In this document: in pieces, positions 1 through 8,389 of the stretch | How the letters are laid out: every line of letters begins with the position of its first letter | How positions within the stretch are numbered: position 1 is the first letter of the stretch | Assembly (NCBI GenBank): GCA_052143835.1 | Contig: JBKQRV010000142.1 | Span: 11,504 to 75,503 of the forward strand | DNA: 64,000 nt | Source of the DNA: DASPPM01 sp052143835 | GTDB taxonomy: Bacteria > Pseudomonadota > Alphaproteobacteria > JACZXZ01 | Direction: 5' to 3' | Translations under genes and position numbers: made by a program | The notes under the pieces: generated by a model | Databases searched by the model: none | What the model was told of the DNA's origin: nothing | Seen by the model: only the letters and a program-made list of their open reading frames with translations

Positions 1-137
1 GTTCCGCCGATGCCTGGCCCCACCTCCAGCACGCGGCGGCCGATATAGGGTCTCAGCAGGCTGGCAAAATAGCCCTTCCACGTCGTCGCGTCGCGGAACA
101 GCTCGAGTTCGCCACCTTGATAGCGGCAAACCGACAT
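1..137 (-). CDS. Class I SAM-dependent methyltransferase, N-terminal part
   Basis: This gene runs off the left edge, and only its first 45 codons are visible. They start MSVCRYQGGE and reach VLEVGPGIGG, which is the glycine-rich motif I that binds S-adenosylmethionine in class I methyltransferases. The ATG at 137 lies two bases after the stop of the upstream glycosyltransferase gene, so the two are probably co-transcribed. The substrate cannot be told. The context of a glycosyltransferase and a UDP-sugar enzyme suggests cell-surface glycan work, which is inference. Confidence 0.6.
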   Translation of the reverse strand, partial: MSVCRYQGGELELFRDATTWKGYFASLLRPYIGRRVLEVGPGIGG

Positions 138-139
138 CG

Positions 140-1147
140 TCAGGCAACCGGCAGGAGCCGTCGCCAGCCGCGAACGAACACCGAGCCATGGACGGCCGGC
201 ACCATCTGCATGGTGCCGCGCTCTCGAAGCGTGACAAGGCTGGCCGTCAACAGGATGAACAGCACCTGCATGACAATAATGAGCAGAAATCCCAACATCA
301 TCGATGTCCAGCCGCGGATCGCCAGGTCGGTGAAGAGCCGCACGTAGAGCACCACCGCGGCAGCCGCCACGCTGATCCCAATCACGAATCCGGCCAACCT
401 GACGATCGCCGCATCGGAGAATACGGAAATGGCCTGCAGGCCGTGCTGGATCAGAGCGACGAAGTTCATGTGCGAATGACCAACGAACCGCCTGCCGCGG
501 TGGCAAGGAACCAGGACGTAGGGTACCCGCGAACGCATCGCGGTCGCAGGCAAGCTGTTCCACATATTGGACATGTAGGCGAGGCGGCGCACCACGTCCG
601 GCGACGCCACGCAATAGTTTCCGAACGAGATGGCATATCCGGTCAGCAACCGGTAGAGCAGCTTGTAAATCTGGTAAAATACGGTGAAAACCAAGCCCTC
701 GGAGCGGCTGATCCGCTGGGCGAGCACGAGCTGCCTATCCCCTGTTTCATAGGCCTTCAACAGGCGAGGAACATCGTTGGGATCGTCCTCGCCGTCGGCG
801 TCCATGACCACGAGGGCGTCATAGCCCTCCCGCTTGGCCAACTCGGAAAGGCCGACCGCGAGCGCGCGCTGATGGCCCATATTGCAATTGAGGTCGAGGA
901 TCTCCAATGAGCGCAGGTGTCGCAACCCGACCGTGCGGCCGAAATCGGCGGGCATCTCCACGGTCGAGCCGTCATTCACGCCGATCACCGACGCCTCGAG
1001 CCCGAGCTCGTCAGAAACCCTGTCCAGATGCATCAACAGAATGCCGAACGCATCCCAGTCGTTGAAGACCGGGACCACGAACGAGACGCGCTTCACGGCA
1101 GCAGGCTTGGTTTGGAGGGAACCGTCGGTCATCGTGCCCTGGGTCAC
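140..1147 (-). CDS. Family 2 glycosyltransferase with C-terminal membrane segments
   Basis: The 335-residue product begins its catalytic domain with VSFVVPVFNDWD and carries DADGEDDP, the acidic nucleotide-sugar and metal-binding motif of GT-A family 2 enzymes. Two hydrophobic stretches near the C-terminus (roughly residues 240-310) should anchor it in the inner membrane. This is the layout of polyprenyl-phosphate glycosyltransferases of the DPM1/GtrB/ArnC type, which charge a lipid carrier with a sugar. The start shown is GTG at 1147; an ATG five codons in (1132) is a reasonable alternative. It is followed two bases later by a methyltransferase gene. Confidence 0.85.
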   Translation of the reverse strand: MTQGTMTDGSLQTKPAAVKRVSFVVPVFNDWDAFGILLMHLDRVSDELGLEASVIGVNDGSTVEMPADFGRTVGLRHLRSLEILDLNCNMGHQRALAVGLSELAKREGYDALVVMDADGEDDPNDVPRLLKAYETGDRQLVLAQRISRSEGLVFTVFYQIYKLLYRLLTGYAISFGNYCVASPDVVRRLAYMSNMWNSLPATAMRSRVPYVLVPCHRGRRFVGHSHMNFVALIQHGLQAISVFSDAAIVRLAGFVIGISVAAAAVVLYVRLFTDLAIRGWTSMMLGFLLIIVMQVLFILLTASLVTLRERGTMQMVPAVHGSVFVRGWRRLLPVA

Positions 1148-1287
1148 TTCAATCGGCGCCGGCCAGCTCTGCTCTTGCCATCAACGAATAGCACACCACC
1201 CGACCGATGAGCCACAGCGGAGGCGCTCGGCGGACCATGCGAGCTTCGGCGGGGTTGCGCCCTAAACGCGGTTGGGGCCGAGAATGG

Positions 1288-2229
1288 CTAGCTCGCCAGG
1301 CCCCGGAAATAGTCGATCGTGCGCTTAAGTCCCTCCTCGAGCGGCACCTTGGGCGTCCAGCCGAGCGTCTTCTGGGCGAGCGAGATGTCGGGGCAGCGTT
1401 GCACGGGATCGTCGGCGGGAAGCGGATGGTGCTCGATCCTGGATTTCGATCCGGTGAGCGAGATCGTCAGCTCGGCCAGCTCGCGCATGCTGACTTCCTG
1501 GGGATTGCCGAGATTGATGGGCCCGGGGACATCGCCCGAGAGCGCCATGAAGCGCACGAACGCCTCGATCATGTCGTCGACGAAGCAAAAGGCGCGCGTC
1601 TGGCTGCCGTCGCCGAAGAGCGTGATCGGCTCGTTGCGCAAAGACTGCTGCACGAAATTGGATACCACACGGCCGTCGTTCGGGTGCATGCGCGGGCCAT
1701 AGGTGTTGAAGACCCGGGCGACGCGGATCGACACGCCGTATTGCCGGTAATAATCGAAGAAAAGGGTCTCCGCGCAGCGCTTGCCCTCGTCGTAGCAGGC
1801 GCGGGGGCCGAGCGGGTTGACGTTGCCGCGGTAGCTCTCGGGCTGGGGATGGACCTCGGGGTCGCCGTATACCTCGCTGGTCGAGGCCTGGAAAACGCGC
1901 GCCTTGATGCGCGTGGCCAAGCTGAGGACGTTGATGGCGCCGAGCACGCTCGTCTTGGTGGTCTGCACTGGGTCGAACTGATAGTGGATGGGCGAGGCCG
2001 GGCAGGCCAGATTGTAGATCTCGTCGACCTCGACTTGGACCGGCACGCTGACGTCGTGGCGAAGCAGCTCGAAGTATGGATGGGAGACGAGGTGCGCGAC
2101 GTTGTCCTTGAGTCCGGTGAAGAAGTTGTCCAGGCACAACACGTCGCAGCCCTCGGCGAGCAGCCGGTCGCACAGATGCGAGCCGATAAATCCGGCGCCG
2201 CCGGTCACGAGCACGCGTCTTCTTACCAT
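1288..2229 (-). CDS. NAD-dependent UDP-glucuronate decarboxylase-like epimerase/dehydratase
   Basis: This 313-residue short-chain dehydrogenase/reductase has the Rossmann motif GGAGFIGS near residue 10 for NAD binding. It also has STSEVYG at about 116-122 and the catalytic pair Tyr146/Lys150 in YDEGK. The sequence around NLACPASPIHYQ and RVFNTYGPRM is typical of UDP-glucuronate decarboxylases (UDP-xylose synthases), which make UDP-xylose from UDP-glucuronate in the cytosol. A dTDP-glucose or UDP-glucose epimerase function is less likely. It lies upstream of the glycosyltransferase and methyltransferase genes on the same strand, so it may supply their activated sugar. Confidence 0.85.
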   Translation of the reverse strand: MVRRRVLVTGGAGFIGSHLCDRLLAEGCDVLCLDNFFTGLKDNVAHLVSHPYFELLRHDVSVPVQVEVDEIYNLACPASPIHYQFDPVQTTKTSVLGAINVLSLATRIKARVFQASTSEVYGDPEVHPQPESYRGNVNPLGPRACYDEGKRCAETLFFDYYRQYGVSIRVARVFNTYGPRMHPNDGRVVSNFVQQSLRNEPITLFGDGSQTRAFCFVDDMIEAFVRFMALSGDVPGPINLGNPQEVSMRELAELTISLTGSKSRIEHHPLPADDPVQRCPDISLAQKTLGWTPKVPLEEGLKRTIDYFRGLAS

Positions 2230-2313
2230 GGCTTCCCCCGCCGCCGTTCATCAGCGTAAGCTTACCGATACTACGGCATGCACGCCAGCCGAGCCGGTCC
2301 GAGCCGACTTCGG

Positions 2314-3276
2314 CTATGCCGCCGCGAGCCGGGGAAAGAGCTCGAGCGCATTGCCCCGCTCGATCGCAAGCAGGTCGGCAGCGGCAAGGCCGAGCGCTTT
2401 GAGGCCGCGCACGCTCGCCGTCATCGTCGCCTCGGGTGCGAAGGGATAGTCGCTGCCGAAGAGAACGTTCGCCGCCGGCACCAGCTCGAGAAGTGCGCGG
2501 AAGGCGAAGCGGTTGGCCGAGAGTGCGGTGTCGTAGCGCAGGCGCTTGAGCTCCGCCACCACGCCGTCGGGCACGCTCTTCTTGAATTCCGGCCTGGCCT
2601 CGAGGCGCGCTATGCGCTCGGCGAGGAAGGGCACCGCCCCGCCCGCGTGCGAGAAGATGAAGCGGATGTTGCGGCAGCGCGTGAAGGTGCCGCCGATGAG
2701 GAGGCTCACGATGGCGCGCGTCGTGTCGAAGGGGAACTCGAGCGTCGCGGCCGGGATGGTGTCGAGCGCGAAGCCGCAAAGCGCCGCGGTCGGATGGAAG
2801 TAGACGACGGCCTTGCGGCGATCGAGCTCGTCGAATACGGGCGCGAAGTCCGCCTCGCCCGGGTAGCGGCCGGCATAGTTCGTCATCAGGCCAATACCGT
2901 CCGCCTTGAGCACGTCGAGCGCATAGCCGATCTCGCTGAGACTCGCGTCCACGTCAGGAAGCGGCAGGCTCGCGAACATGCCGAAGCTCATGGGACGGTC
3001 CCGCCTGAGCTCCGCCGCGTAGTCGTTGCAATGGCGGGCCAGGGCCTGGGTCGCCTTCGCATCGCCGAACCACAGGCCGGGCGTCGAAATGGAGGTCACC
3101 GCGCCCGCGATGCCGTTCCTCGCCATCGCCTCGAGCGAGCGCTCGGGCGACCACTCCGGCGTACGGCCGGAGACCGTGAGCGGGCCGATGCGCGCCTCTC
3201 CCACCGCCGCCACGTACTGCGGCGGCAGGATGTGGTGGTGCACGTCGATCAGGCCAGGCGTCGTCGCTGCGGCCAT
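2314..3276 (-). CDS. Amidohydrolase family protein (ACMSD-like metal-dependent hydrolase)
   Basis: The 320-residue product opens with GLIDVHHHILPPQY, containing the HxH metal-binding motif of the amidohydrolase TIM barrel. Later motifs are FIFSHAGGAVPFL and LFGSDYPFA, whose His and Asp complete the metal site in the ACMSD/gamma-resorcylate decarboxylase subgroup. The family includes decarboxylases and lactone hydrolases, and the substrate is unknown. I chose the ATG at 3276 because GGAGGG lies six bases before it. The frame stays open 22 codons further upstream but without such a signal. It is divergent from a TcuA-like flavoprotein gene. Confidence 0.8.
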   Translation of the reverse strand: MAAATTPGLIDVHHHILPPQYVAAVGEARIGPLTVSGRTPEWSPERSLEAMARNGIAGAVTSISTPGLWFGDAKATQALARHCNDYAAELRRDRPMSFGMFASLPLPDVDASLSEIGYALDVLKADGIGLMTNYAGRYPGEADFAPVFDELDRRKAVVYFHPTAALCGFALDTIPAATLEFPFDTTRAIVSLLIGGTFTRCRNIRFIFSHAGGAVPFLAERIARLEARPEFKKSVPDGVVAELKRLRYDTALSANRFAFRALLELVPAANVLFGSDYPFAPEATMTASVRGLKALGLAAADLLAIERGNALELFPRLAAA

Positions 3277-3464
3277 TTCATTCCCTCCCACGCACCCTTC
3301 GCGAGCCCCCTCGCCGCCCCGGCCCGCGCGCGGCCCTGCCAATCTAGCAGAGCCGCTCGAACGATGTCGATTTGGCGATCACGTTTCCGCCGGGGCGCGG
3401 GCATCGCAGAAGCCCGGCCGATCGATTAGAATGGGCGGAAACGCGCGCAAACGAGGTTCGCATC

Positions 3465-4955
3465 ATGGCTGAATACGACGTGATCGTGGTCGGCGCCGGC
3501 AACGCCGCGATGTGCGCGGCCCTTGCCGCGCGCGAGCAGGGCTGCCGCGTGTTGGCACTCGAGCGGGCACCGCTTGACGAGCGCGGCGGCAACTCGACCT
3601 TCACGGCCGGCGCCATCCGCGTCGCCTACAACGGGCTCGAGGACCTGCTCGAGCTCATGCCCGACCTCTCCGAGGAGGAGCGGCGCAACACCGATTTCGG
3701 GACCTACAGCGAGGACCAGTTCTTCGACGACATGGCGCGGATCACCCAGCATCGGGCCAACCCGGACCTCGTCGAGCTCTTGATCCGCCGCAGCCACCCG
3801 ACGCTCAAATGGCTGCGCACCAAGGGCGTGCGCTTCGTGCCCATCTACGGCCGGCAGGCCTTCAAGGTCGACGGCAAGTTCAAGTTCTGGGGCGGGCTCA
3901 CCGTCGAGACGTGGGGTGGGGGTCCCGGCCTGGTCGACGCGCTCCACAAGGCCGCCCAGGCGAACGGCATCGAGGTGCGCTACGAGAGCCGCGCGCTCGG
4001 CCTGCTCGCCGACGACTCGGGCGTGCGCGGCGTGCGCGTCAAGGCCAAGGGCGTCACCCAGGAGCTCGGCGCCAAAGCCGTGGTGCTCGCCTGCGGCGGC
4101 TTCGAGGCGAACGCCCATTGGCGCACGCGTTATCTCGGCCCCAATTGGGATCTGGCCAAGGTGCGCGGCACGCGCTTCAACACCGGCGACGGCATCCGCA
4201 TGGCGCTCGAGGTCGGCGCGCAGTCATGCGGCAACTGGTCGGGCTGCCACGCCGTGGGCTGGGACCGCAACGCGCCCGAGTTCGGCGACCTCGCCGTCGG
4301 CGACGGCTTCCAGAAGCACAGCTATCCCTTCGGCATCATGGTCAACGCGAGGGGCTTGCGCTTCGTCGACGAGGGTGCGGACTTCCGCAATTACACCTAC
4401 GCCAAGTACGGCCGCGTGATCCTCGAGCAGCCCGGCCAGTTCGCCTGGCAGATCTTCGATCAGAAGGTGGTGCACCTGCTGCGCGATGAATATCGCATCC
4501 GGCGCGTGACCAAGGCGCAGGCCGACACGCTCGAGGAGCTCGCCGGCAAGCTCGAGGACGTGGACGCGGAGCGCTTCCTCGCGACGGTCAGCGAATACAA
4601 TGCCGCCGTCGATCAGACGGTCCCCTTCAATCCGAACGTCAAGGACGGCCGTGCCGCGAAGGGCCTCGCCGTGCCGAAGAGCAACTGGGCGAACACGATC
4701 GAGCGCCCGCCCTTCCTCGCCTTCGCCGTCACCTGCGGCATCACCTTCACCTTCGGCGGCCTGCGCATTACCAACGGCGGCCAAGTGGTCGACACGGAGG
4801 GGCAGCCGATTCCGGGCCTCTATGCCGCGGGCGAGCTCGTCGGCGACATCTTCTACTTCAACTACCCCGGCGGCACCGGCCTCATGTCGGGTGCCGTCTT
4901 CGGCAAGATCGCCGGCACCTCGGCGGCCGCCGCCGCGAGCGGGGGAAATGACTAA
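3465..4955 (+). CDS. FAD-dependent oxidoreductase, TcuA/fumarate reductase flavoprotein family
   Basis: The 496-residue product starts MAEYDVIVVGAGNAAM, the dinucleotide-binding motif for the ADP part of FAD. It ends with YPGGTGLMSGAVFGKIAG, the second FAD contact typical of fumarate reductase/succinate dehydrogenase-type flavoproteins. Length and motif order fit tricarballylate dehydrogenase (TcuA), which oxidises tricarballylate to cis-aconitate, but TcuB and TcuC partners are not adjacent, so the substrate is uncertain. The longer frame from 3372 includes non-conserved sequence. The start at 3465 fits the FAD motif and has a modest GAGG upstream. Confidence 0.82.
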   Translation: MAEYDVIVVGAGNAAMCAALAAREQGCRVLALERAPLDERGGNSTFTAGAIRVAYNGLEDLLELMPDLSEEERRNTDFGTYSEDQFFDDMARITQHRANPDLVELLIRRSHPTLKWLRTKGVRFVPIYGRQAFKVDGKFKFWGGLTVETWGGGPGLVDALHKAAQANGIEVRYESRALGLLADDSGVRGVRVKAKGVTQELGAKAVVLACGGFEANAHWRTRYLGPNWDLAKVRGTRFNTGDGIRMALEVGAQSCGNWSGCHAVGWDRNAPEFGDLAVGDGFQKHSYPFGIMVNARGLRFVDEGADFRNYTYAKYGRVILEQPGQFAWQIFDQKVVHLLRDEYRIRRVTKAQADTLEELAGKLEDVDAERFLATVSEYNAAVDQTVPFNPNVKDGRAAKGLAVPKSNWANTIERPPFLAFAVTCGITFTFGGLRITNGGQVVDTEGQPIPGLYAAGELVGDIFYFNYPGGTGLMSGAVFGKIAGTSAAAAASGGND

Positions 4956-4961
4956 GTCTCA

Positions 4962-5125
4962 ACACGGAGGACACGGAGGACACGGAGGACACGGAGAAGA
5001 AAGCGAAAGACCTCCAAGGCGGAATGATACGAAGGGGACGAGTACGCATCGCGCATAAGCCTGCCCTGGCGTCATCTTGTTCCCTTTTCCCATTTTCCTC
5101 CGTGCCCTCCGTGTCCTCCGTGGTG
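4962..5125. repeat. CACGGAGG palindromic repeat element, copy 1
   Basis: The left arm (4962-4996) is about four head-to-tail copies of a 9-base unit around CACGGAGGA. The right arm (5097-5125) carries the reverse complement, CCTCCGTG units ending in GTGGTG. The pair could fold into a long hairpin around an unrelated core of about 100 bases. It sits between the flavoprotein stop and the next gene's ribosome site. The same arms recur at 29466-29668, so this is a dispersed intergenic element rather than a local accident. Confidence 0.8.
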
Positions 5126-5161
5126 AATACTTACCAGCGACGATGGCGCGGGGAGAAAGGC

Positions 5162-6049
5162 ATGGCGATGGCAGAGAAAGAGCCGATCGGATTCATCGGG
5201 CTCGGCGTGATGGGCGAGCCGATGTGCGCGAACCTCGCGCGCAAATGCGGTGTACCCGTGATCGCCTACGACATCCGCGCGGAGCCGCTCGCGCGGCTCG
5301 GCGCAGACGGCGTGCGCCCGGCCACCTCGGCGGCCGAGCTCGCGCGCGAGGCTGGCGTCGTGATGCTCTCGCTGCCGAGCGGGAACGAGCTCAGCACCCT
5401 TGCCGAGGGCGAGGAGGGCCTCCTTGCGATTTGCCGTCCGGGACAGCTCGTCGTCGATCTCGGCACCTCGCCCGTCGGGCTCACGCGCGCGCTCGCCGAG
5501 CGCTTCGCCCGCAAGGGCGTGGATTACGCGGACGCCCCCGTGGCCCGCACGCGCGAGGCGGCGAAAGCGGGAACTCTCAGCATCATGGTCGGCGCCAGCA
5601 AGGCCGTATTCCGGCGCCTTGAGCCGCTTCTCGCGTGCTTTGCCAGCGACATCACCCATTGCGGCGAGGTCGGCGCGGGCCAGGTGGTCAAGCTCGTCAA
5701 CAACATGGTGCTCTTCGAGATCGGCACAGCGCTCGGGGAAGGCCTGGCACTTGCGCGCCGCGCAGGCGTCGAGGGCGAGCTCCTTTTCGCCACCCTCACC
5801 AAGGGCTCGGCCGACAGCTTCGCGCTGCGCAATCACGGGATGAAGGCGATGCTTCCGGGCCTCTTCCCGGAGCGCGCCTTCTCGGCCGAATACGCGCTCA
5901 AGGACGTGAGCTATGCGCTCGAGCTGGCGAAGACCGTCGGCCTCGATCTGCGGGGTGCTGAGCTCGCGCGCACCATCCTCGGCGAAGCGATCGCGGCGGG
6001 CCATGGCGCCCTCTACTGGCCGGTGATCGCAAAGCTGATCGACGCCTGA
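5162..6049 (+). CDS. NAD(P)-dependent beta-hydroxyacid dehydrogenase (HIBADH family)
   Basis: The 295-residue enzyme has the N-terminal cofactor motif FIGLGVMGEPM and the helix motif GAGQVVKLVNN, whose Lys is the conserved catalytic residue of the 3-hydroxyisobutyrate/tartronate semialdehyde/6-phosphogluconate dehydrogenase superfamily. It should oxidise or reduce a small beta-hydroxyacid in the cytosol. The substrate is unknown, and neighbouring genes suggest carboxylic acid catabolism. The start at 5162 follows GGGGAGAAAGG closely. The upstream extension reads through the CACGGAGG repeat and is rejected. Confidence 0.85.
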   Translation: MAMAEKEPIGFIGLGVMGEPMCANLARKCGVPVIAYDIRAEPLARLGADGVRPATSAAELAREAGVVMLSLPSGNELSTLAEGEEGLLAICRPGQLVVDLGTSPVGLTRALAERFARKGVDYADAPVARTREAAKAGTLSIMVGASKAVFRRLEPLLACFASDITHCGEVGAGQVVKLVNNMVLFEIGTALGEGLALARRAGVEGELLFATLTKGSADSFALRNHGMKAMLPGLFPERAFSAEYALKDVSYALELAKTVGLDLRGAELARTILGEAIAAGHGALYWPVIAKLIDA

Positions 6050-6091
6050 CGCCCTGCCTCGCCCTGCCGCACCCGGAATGATATCAAACGA

Positions 6092-6118
6092 TTGACATTG
6101 TCGATCGATCGATATAAA
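6092..6118 (+). promoter_or_regulatory. Sigma70-like promoter with palindromic operator for the tetR-RND operon
   Basis: TTGACA at 6092-6097 is followed after 15 bases by TATAAA at 6113-6118. Between them lies a perfect 12-base palindrome, TCGATCGATCGA (6101-6112), well placed for the TetR protein to block RNA polymerase. A transcript starting near 6125 would leave about 35 bases before the ATG at 6160, which supports that start. Operator use is inferred from position and symmetry. Confidence 0.6.
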
Positions 6119-6159
6119 TGACCTTCTCGCGCCGACCCCGGCGCACGAGGAAAAGGCGC

Positions 6160-6849
6160 ATGCCCCGAAAGACCTCGCGTCGCCGGCCCGGCACCTATCC
6201 GCGCGGCGAGGATACCCGCCGCCGCCTGGTCGAAACGGCGATCGAGATCTTCGCCATCCACGGCTACGAAGGCACCAGCACGCGCGCGCTCGCGGAGCGC
6301 GCCGGCGTGAACCTTCCCGCGATCCCCTACTATTTCGGCAGCAAGCAGGGCCTCTACCGCGCCGCGGTCGAGCACATCATCCGCCACATCGAGACGCGCA
6401 TGGGCGCGATCGGCGAACGAGTGCGGAGCGCGCTCGCGCGAGTGAGGCCTCCGCGAAAGGAACTGCTCTCGCTGCTCTCCGAAATGCTCGAGACCTTCGT
6501 CGCGATGGTGGCGGAGCAGGACAATCCCGAGAGCCGCCGGCTCTTCTTTGCCCGCGCCGAGCTCGAGGACACCGCGGCCCTGGATCCGCTTCAGGAATGC
6601 GCGATGCGCCAGGTCCTCAGGCCCTCAGCCGCGCTCGTCGCTCGCCTCATCGGCCGGCCGGCCCGCGACAAGGAGGTCGTGGCTCGCACCCTCACGCTCC
6701 TCGGCCAAGTCGCGATCTTTTGCAACAAGGGGGCGCGCAAGGCGCTCGCGTGGGACGATTTTAGCAGCGACCGCGTGGCCCTCATCCAGCGTCTGGTGCG
6801 CGAGCAGACCGCCGCCATCTTCAAGGGCAGACGGAGCGCCAAGGCATGA
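6160..6849 (+). CDS. TetR/AcrR family regulator of the downstream RND pump
   Basis: The 229-residue protein has an N-terminal TetR helix-turn-helix: TRRRLVETAIEIFAIHGY, then TSTRALAERAGVN, then IPYYFGSKQGLYRAAV. The C-terminal half resembles the CerR-type ligand-binding domain. Its gene leads, with a 4-base ATGA overlap, into the outer-membrane, adaptor and pump genes, so it is most simply the local repressor. I chose ATG 6160 because GAGGAAAAGG precedes it. The alternative ATG at 6118 would overlap the promoter -10 element. Confidence 0.88.
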   Translation: MPRKTSRRRPGTYPRGEDTRRRLVETAIEIFAIHGYEGTSTRALAERAGVNLPAIPYYFGSKQGLYRAAVEHIIRHIETRMGAIGERVRSALARVRPPRKELLSLLSEMLETFVAMVAEQDNPESRRLFFARAELEDTAALDPLQECAMRQVLRPSAALVARLIGRPARDKEVVARTLTLLGQVAIFCNKGARKALAWDDFSSDRVALIQRLVREQTAAIFKGRRSAKA

Positions 6850-8372
6850 CGCGGGCGAGCGAGGCGCTAGCTGCGGCTCTCTTGGCACTCGGCCTTCTTG
6901 CCGGATGCGAGGTGGGACCGGACTTCCTGCGTCCGGCACCACCTCCCGTCACGAGCTACACGCCCGAGCCGCTTGCGGCCAAGACCGCGGCGGCCGACGT
7001 GCCCTCCGGCCAGGCCCAGCGTTTCGTCGACGGCCTCGATATTCCGGGCGAGTGGTGGACGCTCTTCCATTCCGCGCCGCTCGATCAGCTGATCGCGGAA
7101 GCGCTCAAGGCGAACCCGAGCCTCGCGGCGGCGCAAGCCGCGCTGCGCCAGGCGCGCGAGAACGTCTACGCGCAGGAGGGCGCGCTCTTCCCGAGCGCCG
7201 GCCTCGGCGCCTCGGCGACCGAGGAGGTCTTTCCCGGCGCCTCGACCGGCGTCCCAGGCGTCTCGCCCCCCTTCGGCGTCACCACGGCGGCCCTCAACGT
7301 CGCCTACGCGCCCGACTTCTTCGGCGGCGTGCGGCGGCAGATCGAATCGCTCGAGGCCGAGGAGCAGTTCCAGCGCTTCCAGCTCGAGGCGACCTACCTG
7401 ACGCTCACCTCGAACGTGGTGGTGGCCACGATCAACGAGGCCTCGCTCCGCGCCCAGATCGCGGCGACCGAGGACATCATCGAGATCGAGAGCCAGGAGC
7501 TCGGCGTGCTCGAGAAGCAGCTTGTGCTCGGCGGGGCCTCCAAGGCCGCGGTGCTGGCGCAGCAGGCAACGCTCGCGCAGGCCCAGGCGACGCTGCCGCC
7601 GCTGCAAAGGCAGCTCGCCCAGACGCGCAATCAACTGGCGGCCCTGGCCGGCCACTATCCGAGCGAGGTCCCGGCCGGCAAGTTCGAGCTCGCCACCATG
7701 CATTTGCCCGACGATCTGCCGCTGAGCCTGCCCTCCAGGCTCGTCGAGCAGCGCCCCGACGTGCGCGCGGCGGAAGCGGAGCTCCACGCGGCGAGCGCGA
7801 ATATCGGCGTCGCCACAGCGAACCAGCTGCCCCAGTTCAGCATCACCGCTGAGCTCGGCACCGCCTCGCTCGGCTTCGCCCAACTCTTCTCGCCGGGCAC
7901 GGGCATTTGGAGCATCGGCGGCAGCGTTGCGCAAACGGTCTTCGACGCCGGAACGCTCCTTCACAAGAAACGCGCGGCGGTGGCGGCCTACGAGCAAGCG
8001 GCGGCCCAGTACCGCACCACCGTGCTCGCGGCCTTCCAGAACGTGGCCGACGCGCTGCGCGCGCTCCAATCCGACGCCGATGCGGTGAAGGCGCAAGCGG
8101 AGGCCGTGCACTCCGCCGCCGACAGTCTCGCGATCTCGCGTGATCAGTACCAGGCGGGGGCCATCACCTACACGGCGCTGCTCACCGCCGAGCAGACCTA
8201 TCAGCAGGCGCGCATAGCCCTCGTCCAGGCGCAGGCCGCCCGCTTCGCCGACACGGCGGCCCTCTTCCAGGCCCTCGGCGGCGGCTGGTGGAACCGCTCC
8301 GACATGGCCGCGAACAAAGCGGGCGAGCCCGAGCGCTTCTGGCTGCCGCCCCTACCCCCCGCCAAGGATTGA
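6846..8372 (+). CDS. RND efflux outer-membrane lipoprotein channel, NodT/OprM family
   Basis: The 508-residue protein has a lipoprotein signal ending LGLLAGC, so Cys21 should be lipidated, followed by EVGPDFLRP, the conserved start of NodT-type channels. Two outer-membrane efflux repeats follow, rich in long helices (for example ALRQARENVYAQ and LVEQRPDVRAAEAEL, a family hallmark). It forms the TolC-like trimeric exit duct of a tripartite pump. Its start overlaps the tetR stop, and the adaptor gene follows 17 bases later. Confidence 0.93.
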   Translation: MTRASEALAAALLALGLLAGCEVGPDFLRPAPPPVTSYTPEPLAAKTAAADVPSGQAQRFVDGLDIPGEWWTLFHSAPLDQLIAEALKANPSLAAAQAALRQARENVYAQEGALFPSAGLGASATEEVFPGASTGVPGVSPPFGVTTAALNVAYAPDFFGGVRRQIESLEAEEQFQRFQLEATYLTLTSNVVVATINEASLRAQIAATEDIIEIESQELGVLEKQLVLGGASKAAVLAQQATLAQAQATLPPLQRQLAQTRNQLAALAGHYPSEVPAGKFELATMHLPDDLPLSLPSRLVEQRPDVRAAEAELHAASANIGVATANQLPQFSITAELGTASLGFAQLFSPGTGIWSIGGSVAQTVFDAGTLLHKKRAAVAAYEQAAAQYRTTVLAAFQNVADALRALQSDADAVKAQAEAVHSAADSLAISRDQYQAGAITYTALLTAEQTYQQARIALVQAQAARFADTAALFQALGGGWWNRSDMAANKAGEPERFWLPPLPPAKD

Positions 8373-8389
8373 CGAACGAGACGGATGCG

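Noticed and set aside
1207..2259. A 350-residue plus-strand open frame
   Set aside because: It is antisense to the UDP-glucuronate decarboxylase-like gene, lacks any known domain and has the His/Arg/Ala/Glu-rich look of high-GC shadow frames.
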